From the NCBI GenBank assembly GCA_003194485.1, contig PQXD01000003.1, forward strand, positions 144,924 to 178,603: a stretch of 33,680 nt of DNA. Reading direction: 5' to 3'. The notes beneath the pieces were generated by a model that had not been told where the DNA came from, ran no database searches, and was given only the letters and a program-made list of their open reading frames with translations. Positions 7,296 to 13,959 of the stretch are shown piece by piece. Position 1 is the first letter of the stretch. Every line of letters begins with the position of its first letter. The stretch is from Deltaproteobacteria bacterium (lineage in GTDB: Bacteria; Desulfobacterota; Dissulfuribacteria; Dissulfuribacterales; UBA3076). The position numbers and the translations under genes were made by a program.

Positions 7296-7949
7296 CTAAA
7301 CGCAAATATTTTTGTACGTGCAGTCCAGACATTTTCGCCGTGAGTTTGATCTGTTGGGATAATAATCACGATAGATTATTGAAAACACACCTTCCACTAT
7401 TTTCCAAGCCTTTTTCTTTTTCAGTTCATCAGTATTGACCGGGACTTCAACCAGCTTGTTGGCGCTTCGCAGAAAACAGATAAACCCACGTTTTACCTCC
7501 CGGTTGTATCGTTCCTTGATAAGACCGGCATATAGCATGGTCTGAATCCGCAACGTCTTGAAGATATTGTCTTTATATTCGGCAAATTTGTAATCCAGCG
7601 GCGCCATGGAGCCGTCGCTCAGGGTGAGTATTTCGTCAATCCTGCCCCGAACTTTTAACCTGGCTGATGCCAGGTAAACATCCTCCTCTTTGGCGATACA
7701 TCCTATCTTTTTTCGCAGGTACTCACGATTGCGAACCAGGCGGCGCTGGTGCATTTCGCGGCCGGCCATAACCTTGTAGCGCCGTTCCTCATGCTGGGGA
7801 ATCTTGAGGCAATGCATGAAGTAGACAAAGCGGGGACAAAAACAGTATTCCATGACATCGCTGGGAGTGATCATGGGCAAGGCCGTGGCCTCGTAGAATT
7901 CACCACTGCCTTCCAGCCCGGCCTCGGTTGTTTCAAAAGATAAGTTCAA
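7296..7949 (-). CDS. cas4: CRISPR adaptation exonuclease Cas4
   Basis: A PD-(D/E)XK nuclease of the RecB type that trims prespacers and selects the PAM during spacer uptake. At 217 aa it is slightly longer than usual. The iron-sulfur cysteines are present: YCFCPRFVYF near residue 38 and a C-terminal RKCLDCTYKNICV. The nuclease core follows with GRIDEIL and the PLDYKFAEY motif (D and K in the catalytic positions). The N-terminal 25 residues before ITPSDVMEY are extra. Its start overlaps the cas2 end by 17 bases, so the two are co-translated. In many type I-B loci cas4 precedes cas1; here it is the last gene, next to the leader. Confidence 0.93.
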   Translation of the reverse strand: MNLSFETTEAGLEGSGEFYEATALPMITPSDVMEYCFCPRFVYFMHCLKIPQHEERRYKVMAGREMHQRRLVRNREYLRKKIGCIAKEEDVYLASARLKVRGRIDEILTLSDGSMAPLDYKFAEYKDNIFKTLRIQTMLYAGLIKERYNREVKRGFICFLRSANKLVEVPVNTDELKKKKAWKIVEGVFSIIYRDYYPNRSNSRRKCLDCTYKNICV

Positions 7950-8238
7950 GCAGATCCCCTTTTACCAGTTTTTGGTCAAAGGCCTCACCGAGCAGGCGGC
8001 ATTTTCTGAAATCATCCTCGCACATAGGGAAAATATATACCTTATCACCATCGTCATCCATAAGATCCTCCATCTGAAGGGTCAGCTCATCCAGACTGTT
8101 GTGGTTGATACTGCCCACGAACGCCGAGTACTGCACCCGGTAAAGCCCCTTTTGCTTGCAGGCCTTGGCGATCTTGGTCCTGGCCCGGTCGTCGGAAATG
8201 TCGTAGATTATCCAGACTAGCGTTTCATCCGCCTTCAA
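7933..8238 (-). CDS. cas2: CRISPR adaptation protein Cas2
   Basis: The small ferredoxin-fold partner of Cas1 in the spacer integrase complex. The N-terminal strand carries the family signature TLVWIIYDISDDRARTKIAK, followed by GLYRVQYSAFVG and the end strand DKVYIFPMCEDDFRKC. The frame is open from 8253, but GGGGGAG at 8246-8252 on the minus strand lies at a normal distance from the TTG at 8238. This start gives 101 aa (MKADETLVWII...). The aspartate in YDISDD is retained. Cas1 and cas2 normally abut or overlap; here more than 200 bases with a palindromic repeat lie between them, while cas2 and cas4 overlap. Confidence 0.93.
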   Translation of the reverse strand: MKADETLVWIIYDISDDRARTKIAKACKQKGLYRVQYSAFVGSINHNSLDELTLQMEDLMDDDGDKVYIFPMCEDDFRKCRLLGEAFDQKLVKGDLLELIF

Positions 8239-8290
8239 AACAAACTCCCCCAATCGCAGTCATTTTGGTGTAAACCGCCATCATGTGAGG

Positions 8291-8434
8291 GCTCACAGGG
8301 TGCTGCAGACCTGCCTGTGCCAGCACGGCAGACAGGTGCAAGGCGGAAGGCACGCAGGCGTACTCCTTGTACTTCAAGTGCCTGACCTGTCTGCCGCCAG
8401 GCAGGCAACGCAGCAGATGCGGTGCCCTGTGAGC
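8291..8434. repeat. Interspersed palindromic repeat, copy A (between cas1 and cas2)
   Basis: Outer arms GCTCACAGGG (8291-8300) and CCCTGTGAGC (8425-8434) are perfect inverted repeats. Inside are a hairpin ACCTGCCTGTGCC/GGCAGACAGGT and a conserved core hairpin around 8347-8383 (AGGCAC...GTAC...GTAC...GTGCCT). The minus strand shares the core AGGCACTTGAAGTACA with copies at about 12183 and 26958, and the flank CACAGGGCACCGCATCTGCT with the latter. The element separates cas1 from cas2. A 15-base direct repeat (CAGCCGGTGGCAGTC) occurs just beside it at 8448 and again inside cas1 at 8522. Confidence 0.8.
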
Positions 8435-8461
8435 ACTTACCTCCAATCAGCCGGTGGCAGT

Positions 8462-9472
8462 CTACAGCTCGACAAGTTCCGGCACCTTGTCGATACTGCC
8501 TTTTTTTATGAGAATATTGGCCAGCCGGTGGCAGTCAAACTGGATAATATGGCGGCGCTTGATGTTGCGGCCCCGGTAGCGTATCGCCTCGTCCAGATAT
8601 TCATTGAACCTTGTCAGCAGGAGGGCCTTGCCCTCCTTGTTCAGGGTATAGCCGCCCTTTATCTCATCAAAATGGGCTTCCTTTACCTTACGGCCGGCCA
8701 ACAGCACCATGACCACCCGGTCGGCCCATACCCGGTAAGGTTCGATCATATCGAACACCATGGACTTCTTGTTGTAATTATCCGTGTGCAAAAGGCCGGT
8801 ATAGGGATCAAGCCCGGCCAGGATGCATCCATGCTCCACCAGGGAATAGAGGACTCCGTAGCCATAGTTGAGCAGACAGTTGAAGAAGTCTTTGGCCGGA
8901 TTACGGCTGCGGCCGTTGAACTGATACCGTTCCGGTAACGCTTCCGACAAGGTGGAGAAATATACCCGGCTGCCGTTGCCTTCGACGCCCAGGACCCGGC
9001 TGCGCACAGCCTCAAGGTTTCCGCCCTTGATCTCCGCCAGGGATCCTTGCAGGGACGTAAGCTGGTTGATTCCGCCGGTCAGCTCCCGGCTCTTCCGGGT
9101 CCGCCGTTTGCGCAATTCCGCAAGGTGTTCGATCTGGTTTTCAAACTTTCGTTTCACCCATTCCAGTACAAGGTGGACGCCTTCCATGGTTTCAGCCACC
9201 TCCAACTGCCGCCGCCTGATCCGGGTGGTACTTCCCAGCCGGCAGTGCCAGACCCGGCCGTACGGCGTGCCGAACTCATCCAGGAAGACCAGGTCGATAT
9301 TCCAGGTCATGGCCAGCTTGATCACGTCCGAGGTCAGGCTCACGCCGGTGGTCACCAGGATAGAACTTACCTTGCGGGGCGAAAGCTCCATCTTGCGCTC
9401 TTTGGCCTTGACCAGGAAATTACCGTCCTTTACCCGGAGGTATGACCCGTAAGTGTTAAGAACAAGTTGCAT
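8462..9472 (-). CDS. cas1: CRISPR integrase Cas1
   Basis: The catalytic subunit of the spacer-acquisition complex, 336 aa, of the type I-B kind. It has an N-terminal beta domain (MQLVLNTYGSYLRVKDGNF, LVTTGVSLTSDVIKLAM) and a C-terminal helical domain. The metal-binding residues are in place: E164 in GVEGNGSR, H229 in TGLLHTDNY and E244 in FDMIEPYR. The ATG at 9472 directly follows a TAG stop of an upstream minus-strand frame, and no clear ribosome-binding site is seen, so it may be translated by coupling. About 270 bases of this gene (8781-9050) recur in a broken second copy near 11712. The effector genes lie 4.8 kb upstream on the same strand. Confidence 0.95.
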   Translation of the reverse strand: MQLVLNTYGSYLRVKDGNFLVKAKERKMELSPRKVSSILVTTGVSLTSDVIKLAMTWNIDLVFLDEFGTPYGRVWHCRLGSTTRIRRRQLEVAETMEGVHLVLEWVKRKFENQIEHLAELRKRRTRKSRELTGGINQLTSLQGSLAEIKGGNLEAVRSRVLGVEGNGSRVYFSTLSEALPERYQFNGRSRNPAKDFFNCLLNYGYGVLYSLVEHGCILAGLDPYTGLLHTDNYNKKSMVFDMIEPYRVWADRVVMVLLAGRKVKEAHFDEIKGGYTLNKEGKALLLTRFNEYLDEAIRYRGRNIKRRHIIQFDCHRLANILIKKGSIDKVPELVEL

Positions 9473-9580
9473 CTATACAGAATTTTCGATTACGGTTTCC
9501 AACCGCGCCACAGGGACGCCCACAATTTTCTGTCCAATTTGACCTGCAAATCTGATCTTGATCTTCCGGTTCGCTAACAA
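9473..9580 (-). other. Short open frame ending at the cas1 start codon, possible gene-tail relic
   Basis: A minus-strand frame reads NRKIKIRFAGQIGQKIVGVP followed by VARLETVIENSV and a TAG that abuts the cas1 ATG. It looks protein-like (basic strand-forming start, then an orderly hydrophobic pattern). Upstream it runs into the end of the PIN-toxin gene in another frame. It may be the 3' tail of a gene that once preceded cas1 before the toxin island arrived, or a short leader peptide starting at TTG 9580. I do not recognise it. Confidence 0.3.
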
Positions 9581-9978
9581 ATAATAAGATCGAGTCCGGG
9601 AATATCTTCAAAATCTTTTTTATTTCGTGTAAGCAGGCTAAACCCGTATTGGATTGCCTGGCTGGCGAGCCACAAATCCTGAACCCGATAACGATGACCG
9701 CGTCCAGAGGCTTTTATGTATGCTGCAAGGCCGCCAAAGATGTCGGCGGTATCACCATTGATGGTCAGAAGCGGCTTACGTTGCAACCGGCGGAGGGCTG
9801 CCAGCCGTTTCTGCCGTGTGCTTGGATTTCCGGCAATTTCAGCCCCGAACTTGAGTTCAGCAAGGGTAACCGGAGAGAGAAAAACCGGCGCATCGCCGGT
9901 CAACAACGCTACATCCGCGGGTGCCAAGGCCCCCTGCTCGACATCGATCCAGATGCAGGTATCGATTATGAATCCCAT
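9574..9978 (-). CDS. vapC: PIN-domain ribonuclease toxin, VapC type (module 1)
   Basis: A 134-aa PIN-domain protein, the RNase toxin of type II toxin-antitoxin pairs. The acidic active-site residues are visible: D in GFIIDTCIWIDVE near residue 6, E in SPVTLAELKFGAEI near 40, and D residues in YRVQDLWLASQAI and LTRNKKDFEDIPGL near the end. The usual length is about 130 aa. The start overlaps the antitoxin stop by 13 bases, a normal arrangement for tight co-translation. It is the gene nearest upstream of cas1 on the same strand, so read-through into cas1 is possible. Confidence 0.88.
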   Translation of the reverse strand: MGFIIDTCIWIDVEQGALAPADVALLTGDAPVFLSPVTLAELKFGAEIAGNPSTRQKRLAALRRLQRKPLLTINGDTADIFGGLAAYIKASGRGHRYRVQDLWLASQAIQYGFSLLTRNKKDFEDIPGLDLIIC

Positions 9979-10238
9979 GGATCATGCACTCCTTCATCAA
10001 TCCAGCCCCCGCCCGGATACTCTCGACTGTCCTTGATCCAACCACCGGCGGCCTCGGGAGGCAATGTCCGGTACAGGTCGGCCATGGCCTCAAGTGCCGT
10101 CTGAAGCCGAGGCCCAGGCACCAGACGCGCGATCTGCTGATGATTACGCTCAATTGCGATTTCCTCGCCGTCATGTACCATGCAGTCCAGCACCTTGCGC
10201 AAATTACGAGCCAGTTCCGTTGCGGTAATCGTTTTCAT
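9966..10238 (-). CDS. Phd/YefM-type antitoxin (module 1)
   Basis: A 90-aa protein with the Phd/YefM start, MKTITATELARNLRKVLDCM, and a following EEIAIERNHQQIARLVP segment. This is the DNA-binding half of such antitoxins. The C-terminal part (ALEAMADLYRTLPPEAAGGW) should wrap the toxin. AGAGGTG lies just upstream of the ATG at 10238. It overlaps the PIN toxin and normally represses its own promoter. Part of its 3' half recurs as a degraded copy at 13881-13959. An AT-rich upstream stretch (10239-10399, including TTTACATATTAG) has no gene and may contain the promoter. Confidence 0.85.
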   Translation of the reverse strand: MKTITATELARNLRKVLDCMVHDGEEIAIERNHQQIARLVPGPRLQTALEAMADLYRTLPPEAAGGWIKDSREYPGGGWIDEGVHDPWDS

Positions 10239-10399
10239 ATTTCACCTCTACATAAAATATGCTCGAATCATACTTTACATATTAGCCCCTTTATACCCAC
10301 GGAGCAAGGAGAAAGACCACGAACAAACATATCGCCCCGGAGGCCCGCCTCCTCTTCGGATTCACTGGCCGAATTCATCGAAATAGGCAGATAGCTCAC

Positions 10400-11305
10400 C
10401 TACTTGAAACAGTTTGGAAATTTTTTTCGACCCCATTTATAAAAATCAGAGAAGGTGTCAAATATGGCGTTTTCACAGGTTGCGTCCTTAAAATTGGTTT
10501 TGTCATCCCACTTTGAGATATTTTTGAAGGTTGCTCTGTCCAAAAAAGTATGTGATAAATCCGTATTGTTTAGAATTGCCCCATCTATTATGGCTTCTTC
10601 TAAATTAGCTCCTTGTTGACCTGGGCCTGATAGATTTGCATTCGTCAGATTCGTTCCTATAAGAAGACACTTTCTTAGATTTGTGCTATGCCATAGACGA
10701 GAGCCAGACAAATCAGTTCCTTCAAGGAGTGCTCCTTCGAAGGTAGCATGCATAAATTCAGTATCCTTCATATTAGCATACATAAAGTTGGCATATTCAA
10801 AATTGGCGGGATAATCGGAAGCGCCGGGGCCAGCGGCCGTAGCCCGAGACAAATTTGCAAAAGATAGATCGGCCTTTTTAAAGCTGATGCCTCTAAGATC
10901 AAGACCACTCAAATTTGCCCCTTTTAGCCTGGCACCTTCAAGTGCTTGAGGATTCATATCTATGATGGCGTGAATTATAGCTTGTCGAACGAACTCTTCT
11001 TCATCTTTTTTCATCAGACTATTTATTAATACAAACTCACACCTCTTTTCAAAGGGCTTAGGCCCTATACCAAAGTATCGTCGGTAGCGATGCAAGTTAA
11101 TCAAATCAATAGCAGAAGTAGCCCGAACCGCTGCATTCGCATCCCCCAGACGTTGCAGTGCTTCAGAAAAGTAAAGATTCATTTGCTGCTCACGCTGATA
11201 TACAAAAGGGAGGGAAAATGTCAGAAAAGTCGATGCAGCACCAATGAACAGCAGTAAAATCTTTAGACGTTCCAATTTGTATTTTTTCTCTTCAAAATTA
11301 CCCAC
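10400..11305 (-). CDS. Membrane-anchored pentapeptide-repeat protein
   Basis: A 301-aa protein with one N-terminal membrane segment (ILLLFIGAASTFLTFSLPFV, residues about 16-35) and a helical middle domain (about 40-115) resembling the linker of similar membrane pentapeptide proteins. A right-handed beta-helix of A(D/N)LXX repeats follows from about residue 118 (ARLKGANLSGLDLRG, KKADLSFANLSRA, FEGALLEGTDLSGSRL, TNLTNANLSG, LEEAIIDGAIL). The role is unknown. Pentapeptide proteins in accessory regions are sometimes linked to phage defence or DNA mimicry, but nothing here proves that. It has its own upstream gap and probably its own promoter. A transposase relic starts about 75 bases upstream. 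Confidence 0.85.
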   Translation of the reverse strand: MGNFEEKKYKLERLKILLLFIGAASTFLTFSLPFVYQREQQMNLYFSEALQRLGDANAAVRATSAIDLINLHRYRRYFGIGPKPFEKRCEFVLINSLMKKDEEEFVRQAIIHAIIDMNPQALEGARLKGANLSGLDLRGISFKKADLSFANLSRATAAGPGASDYPANFEYANFMYANMKDTEFMHATFEGALLEGTDLSGSRLWHSTNLRKCLLIGTNLTNANLSGPGQQGANLEEAIIDGAILNNTDLSHTFLDRATFKNISKWDDKTNFKDATCENAIFDTFSDFYKWGRKKFPNCFK

Positions 11306-11379
11306 TATGTTGCCCCTTTCGTATTAACAAAAATGGTCTGTTTTTCCTATTTTCATATAGTAGAACAGTGTCACGTCAA

Positions 11380-11510
11380 CTATCGAGCGTGTGTATTCAG
11401 ATTATCCATTACCAGAGTTATTTTTTCGGCATCCTCATACTGGGCCGCAATCTCTTCCAGAAAGTAAATAGCCTGCTTGTTTTGAAACAGATAACTTTCT
11501 TCTACGTTCA
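11380..11510 (-). pseudogene. IS630-family transposase fragment
   Basis: The minus-strand frame reads YLFQNKQAIYFLEEIAAQYE followed by DAEKITLVMDNLNTHAR and a stop. EKI.LV.DNLNTH is the highly conserved second catalytic-aspartate motif of IS630-type DDE transposases. Only about 40 residues remain and no element ends are seen. It belongs to a mosaic of gene scraps (11380-11979) between the pentapeptide gene and the nested palindrome. Confidence 0.65.
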
Positions 11511-11526
11511 AGAAGAAGCGAAGGAA

Positions 11527-11709
11527 TTACGCTTCTTTCCTCTGTGTCATATTCAAAACACATATTTCCGATGCCTCATCATCCATTTCAATGAATAAGT
11601 CCCTGGTGGGGTATTCCGCCTCAATCAAGGTAAACTTCTCCCCTTTGTCCTCGCAAACCGTCTCCAGGTTAAGCTTGCCCAACTGGCCGAGCAGATATTC
11701 CGCCTGATC
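11527..11709 (-). pseudogene. Unidentified gene tail, 60 codons
   Basis: An open minus-strand frame gives DQAEYLLGQLGKLNLETVCE, then DKGEKFTLIEAEYPTRDLFI and EMDDEASEICVLNMTQRKEA before TAA at 11527. Composition and the alternating pattern look like genuine protein. The frame has no start of its own, because upstream it is fused to the relic cas1 sequence. I do not recognise the family. It is either the end of a lost gene or part of a rearranged transposon cargo. Confidence 0.35.
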
Positions 11710-11711
11710 TG

Positions 11712-11979
11712 TCCGTGTGCAAAAGGCCGGTATAGATCAAGCCCGGCCAGGATGCATCCATGCTCCACCAGGGAATAGAGGACACCGTAGCCATAGTTGA
11801 GCAGGCAGTTGAAGAAGTCTTTGGCCGGATTACGGCTGCGGCCGTTGAACTGATACCGTTCCGGCAACGCCTCCGGCAAGGTGGAGAAATATATCCGGCC
11901 GCCGTTGCCTTCGACGCCCAGGACCCGGCTGCGCACAGCCTCAAGGTTTCCGCCCCTGATCTCTGCCAGGGACCCTTGC
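11712..11979 (-). pseudogene. cas1: Second, broken cas1 copy (internal fragment)
   Basis: These 268 bases match 8781-9050 of the intact cas1 with about ten substitutions and one 2-base deletion by eye, near 96% identity. They cover Cas1 residues about 141-231. The translation (RSRVLGVEGNGGRIYFSTLP, ERYQFNGRSRNPAKDFFN, SLVEHGCILAGLD) retains the first catalytic glutamate. The 2-base deletion (TATAGATC for TATAGGGATC) then shifts the frame before the catalytic histidine. Both edges are abrupt and join unrelated sequence. It is a dead remnant of a duplicated or second adaptation module, not a functional gene. Confidence 0.9.
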
Positions 11980-12000
11980 CCGCTTTCCTTGAACCGGGTC

Positions 12001-12265
12001 TTAAACCCAAATTATGCACTTCAAACACCGAACAATAAGGAACAAATAGAAAAATCAGTAAGTTATGGTGTATTGTCCAGTTTGGAATGTTCACCCAAAA
12101 GGTGCATTCCACCGGAGTTAAAAATTGTTCGGTATTTGAAGCCACAAGGGGCAGCCAATTTTACCAAATCTGCTTTGTTGTCAGGCACTTGAAGTACAAA
12201 AGTACGTCTGCGTGCCTTCCGCCTCGCATCTTTGGCAAACTTGGCTGCTGCATAATTCGGGTTAA
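12001..12265. repeat. Nested palindrome with three-way-junction layout, containing repeat copy B
   Basis: Three inverted-repeat pairs fit together in order. The outer stem is 12001-12018 (TTAAACCCAAATTATGCA) with 12249-12265. Inner stem 1 is 12019-12035 (CTTCAAACACCGAACAA) with 12125-12141, 16 of 17 paired. Inner stem 2 is 12151-12168 (GCAGCCAATTTTACCAAA) with 12231-12248. Adjacent arms touch with almost no gap, so the strand can fold as one stem with two branches. Branch 1 encloses a further hairpin (GGAATGTTCACC at 12084 with GGTGCATTCC at 12101). Branch 2 encloses the repeat core shared with copies A and C (12183-12216). The AbiEii-type gene reads through it. Confidence 0.75.
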
Positions 12266-12704
12266 AAACTGAACAAACCTCCCGGATGGAGGCCCTCAGT
12301 TTAATTATCGCATAAAGGTCGCAAAAATCCTTTTTGGCTCCGCGCTGAGATATGGTTTTTATTTTTTCCGCCCCGATATCACGCCAGTGCGCAACTTTTA
12401 TTCCACGCCAGACTGCGGGTGCGGCAATAAGGGGAACTTCATAATAGAGGAATGAAACCCGTATTCCTTCAACTTCGCAGTGTATTGTCCCCTGCGAAGT
12501 AAAAAATACCCGGGTGGCCTGGATCGTGGCCAGCAGCACATCCGTGTTGAAGGGCCTGGTAGAGAAAAAATCGAGATCGTCCGATTTCCTGTGTCGTAAT
12601 TGGAGGGCCAGGGCAGTGCCGCCGGCCAGGTAAAAATCTCCGACCCGGGGCGCCAGCGACTTTACCGCCTTGATGGCATCCACGGATAATACTTCCTCAA
12701 ACAT
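12063..12704 (-). CDS. AbiEii/AbiGii-type nucleotidyltransferase toxin, C-terminus altered
   Basis: A nucleotidyltransferase-like toxin of type IV toxin-antitoxin or abortive-infection pairs (DUF1814). The active-site region FYLAGGTALALQLRHRKSDD followed by LDFFS is the family hallmark. KKDFCDLYAII near residue 150 is the conserved KxDxxDLY element. The ATG at 12704 is chosen because AGAGAGG lies just upstream, and it overlaps the presumed antitoxin gene by 43 bases. From about residue 165 onward the frame runs through the nested palindrome (ARRKARRRTFVLQVPDNKAD), so the natural C-terminus seems replaced by repeat-derived sequence. It may be inactive or carry a new tail. Confidence 0.75.
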   Translation of the reverse strand: MFEEVLSVDAIKAVKSLAPRVGDFYLAGGTALALQLRHRKSDDLDFFSTRPFNTDVLLATIQATRVFFTSQGTIHCEVEGIRVSFLYYEVPLIAAPAVWRGIKVAHWRDIGAEKIKTISQRGAKKDFCDLYAIIKLRASIREVCSVFNPNYAAAKFAKDARRKARRRTFVLQVPDNKADLVKLAAPCGFKYRTIFNSGGMHLLGEHSKLDNTP

Positions 12705-12985
12705 TCGACCTCTCTCACCGGGATGCCCAAGCGGACAGCCCAGTATTTGCCGGTCCGGGGCGACAAACCACGCCGGCACCGCACCACCCGGGCGATCTGT
12801 TCATCACCGTATATCTCCCTTAATCGATGGACATCAGCCATATCGCCGAAGTCAAGGACCCGGGCTATTACATACCACGCGTGTCGCTCGGGATCGATCT
12901 GAGCCGCGTCCCAGAACAAGGTGGGAGAAAAGAGGACCTTGATATCCGGTTGTTTGCCTTTTGTGGGCTTACTCCCAGCTCTCAC
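12662..12985 (-). CDS. Putative antitoxin partner of the AbiEii-type gene (DUF6922-like)
   Basis: A 107-aa protein with FWDAAQIDPERHAWYVIARV, LDFGDMADVHRLREIYGDEQ and the end LSPRTGKYWAVRLGIP. This pattern (FWD...D..H...I.RVL.FG...D...L...YG...I) is found in short proteins encoded just before DUF1814/AbiEii genes and presumed to be antitoxins. It starts with GTG at 12985; no better start is visible. Its 3' end overlaps the nucleotidyltransferase start. The family label is from memory and the antitoxin role is inferred from gene order. Confidence 0.7.
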   Translation of the reverse strand: MRAGSKPTKGKQPDIKVLFSPTLFWDAAQIDPERHAWYVIARVLDFGDMADVHRLREIYGDEQIARVVRCRRGLSPRTGKYWAVRLGIPVREVECLRKYYPWMPSRR

Positions 12986-13094
12986 GATAAAAAACCTCTA
13001 CTCTACCATAATAGATATCAACCCGGACTCCTTGGAAACCATTTTTCTCCGCAACCAAAAGTCAGGAGTGAGGAATGTACCAAGAGTATTGCCC

Positions 13095-13499
13095 TTATTT
13101 CCCTGTTTTTATGGTCTTGAGATCACAGTGCTGCTCAATCTGGTCAAAGTCTCTGTCGTTGTGAAGCAGTGGAATATCGTTCTCGATTGCCACGGAAGCA
13201 ATCATGCAATCTATCGGCTTGCGGATCGTAATCCCTTTGCGCCGGAGGGCACGGTAAATATCCGCTGCCTTGATAAAAGTTGCATGGGTCATCGGGAGAA
13301 ATATTAAGCTGTCGAATCTCTCTCTGGTATCTTTGTACTCCTTTTCCTTGCGGATGCCCTGGAGGACTTCCGTCAGAATGACGCCGCAGATGCAGAGATC
13401 ATCCTTGTTACGCACCAAAGATTCCAGGGTTGCAACATGAGGGAATTCCAGACTACCGAAAAAATCAATCCATACAGTCGTATCGACCATAATAATCAT
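13095..13499 (-). CDS. vapC: PIN-domain ribonuclease toxin, VapC type (module 2)
   Basis: A 134-aa PIN-domain RNase. The first aspartate is in MIIMVDTTVWIDFFGS near residue 6, the glutamate in GVILTEVLQGIRKEKEY near 43, and the later aspartates in IRKPIDCMIASVAIEND and LLHNDRDFDQIE. This is the VapC fold with all four acidic positions kept. It overlaps the antitoxin by 4 bases (ATGA), the standard vapBC arrangement. It differs clearly in sequence from module 1, so the two are not recent duplicates. Confidence 0.92.
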   Translation of the reverse strand: MIIMVDTTVWIDFFGSLEFPHVATLESLVRNKDDLCICGVILTEVLQGIRKEKEYKDTRERFDSLIFLPMTHATFIKAADIYRALRRKGITIRKPIDCMIASVAIENDIPLLHNDRDFDQIEQHCDLKTIKTGK

Positions 13500-13699
13500 G
13501 GAGTGCGGCCCCGGCGGGAGGCGTCCAAATCACCATCCCAATGAACCTTCCCTTTTAATTCAAGAATCTTGAGTTGGGATTCACGCCTGAGAAGTTCACG
13601 CAGGGCATAATCTATAAGCGCTCTGCGTGTCTTTATTCCGGTAGCTTTCTGGCATTTATCCACCAGTTCGTCATCAAGAACAACATTTGTGCGTCCCAT
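13496..13699 (-). CDS. vapB: Ribbon-helix-helix antitoxin, VapB type (module 2)
   Basis: A 67-aa antitoxin with the N-terminal ribbon-helix-helix MGRTNVVLDDELVDKCQKAT followed by GIKTRRALIDYALRELLRR. This is the VapB form that recurs with VapC of this kind. The C-terminal tail (LKGKVHWDGDLDASRRGR) should fold on the toxin. AAGGAAG lies 9-15 bases before the ATG at 13699. A near-ideal promoter with an operator palindrome sits directly upstream, consistent with self-repression by VapBC. Confidence 0.92.
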   Translation of the reverse strand: MGRTNVVLDDELVDKCQKATGIKTRRALIDYALRELLRRESQLKILELKGKVHWDGDLDASRRGRTP

Positions 13700-13725
13700 G
13701 TAAATTACTTCCTTTTCAACCTATT

Positions 13726-13760
13726 AATACACATTATACAATAAAAGATGTGTATTGCAA
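13726..13760 (-). promoter_or_regulatory. vapBC promoter with overlapping operator palindrome
   Basis: On the minus strand TTGCAA (13755-13760) is followed after 16 bases by a perfect TATAAT (13733-13738). A perfect 9-base inverted repeat, AATACACAT/ATGTGTATT (13748-13756 and 13726-13734), flanks the -10 box, so repressor binding would block polymerase. The start codon lies 27 bases downstream of the palindrome. Confidence 0.8.
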
Positions 13761-13784
13761 GCCCGGACTAATTCCCGCCGGTTA

Positions 13785-13959
13785 TTATGCCGCCTTTTTC
13801 TTCCTGATTTCAATCAGCAGTTCCAGATGCTTGTCCAAGAGGCGTAATAATTGGTTCATGGCCTGGGACTGCATGGCCCCTCTCGACTGTCTTTGACCAA
13901 TCGGCAGCGGCATCCGGAGGCAAGGTCCGGTACAGGTCGGCCATGGCCTCAAGCGCCAT
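13785..13959 (-). pseudogene. Degraded copy of the module 1 antitoxin 3' part
   Basis: Bases 13881-13959 resemble 10021-10110 of the module 1 antitoxin (shared runs such as GGTCCGGTACAGGTCGGCCA with one change). The frame reads ALEAMADLYRTLPPDAAADW and then diverges. Beyond it, a 29-codon frame (13874-13785, MNQLLRLLDKHLELLIEIRK...) may be an unrelated scrap. No intact antitoxin or toxin accompanies it, so it is a leftover of duplication or recombination between modules. Confidence 0.65.

Noticed and set aside
8285-8938. Plus-strand ORF of 217 codons opposite cas1
   Set aside because: It is a shadow of cas1 and repeat copy A in a GC-rich region, with no recognisable protein features.
12670-13120. 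Plus-strand ORFs opposite the AbiEii antitoxin
   Set aside because: They lie opposite genes with clear motifs and themselves lack any.
13800-13835. Possible degenerate CRISPR repeat (CreA-like) near vapBC module 2, with GATTGAAA and GCATC words
   Set aside because: Only two short words match and their spacing differs from the true repeat (10 against 15 bases); it is also within a short open frame. Chance similarity is likely.
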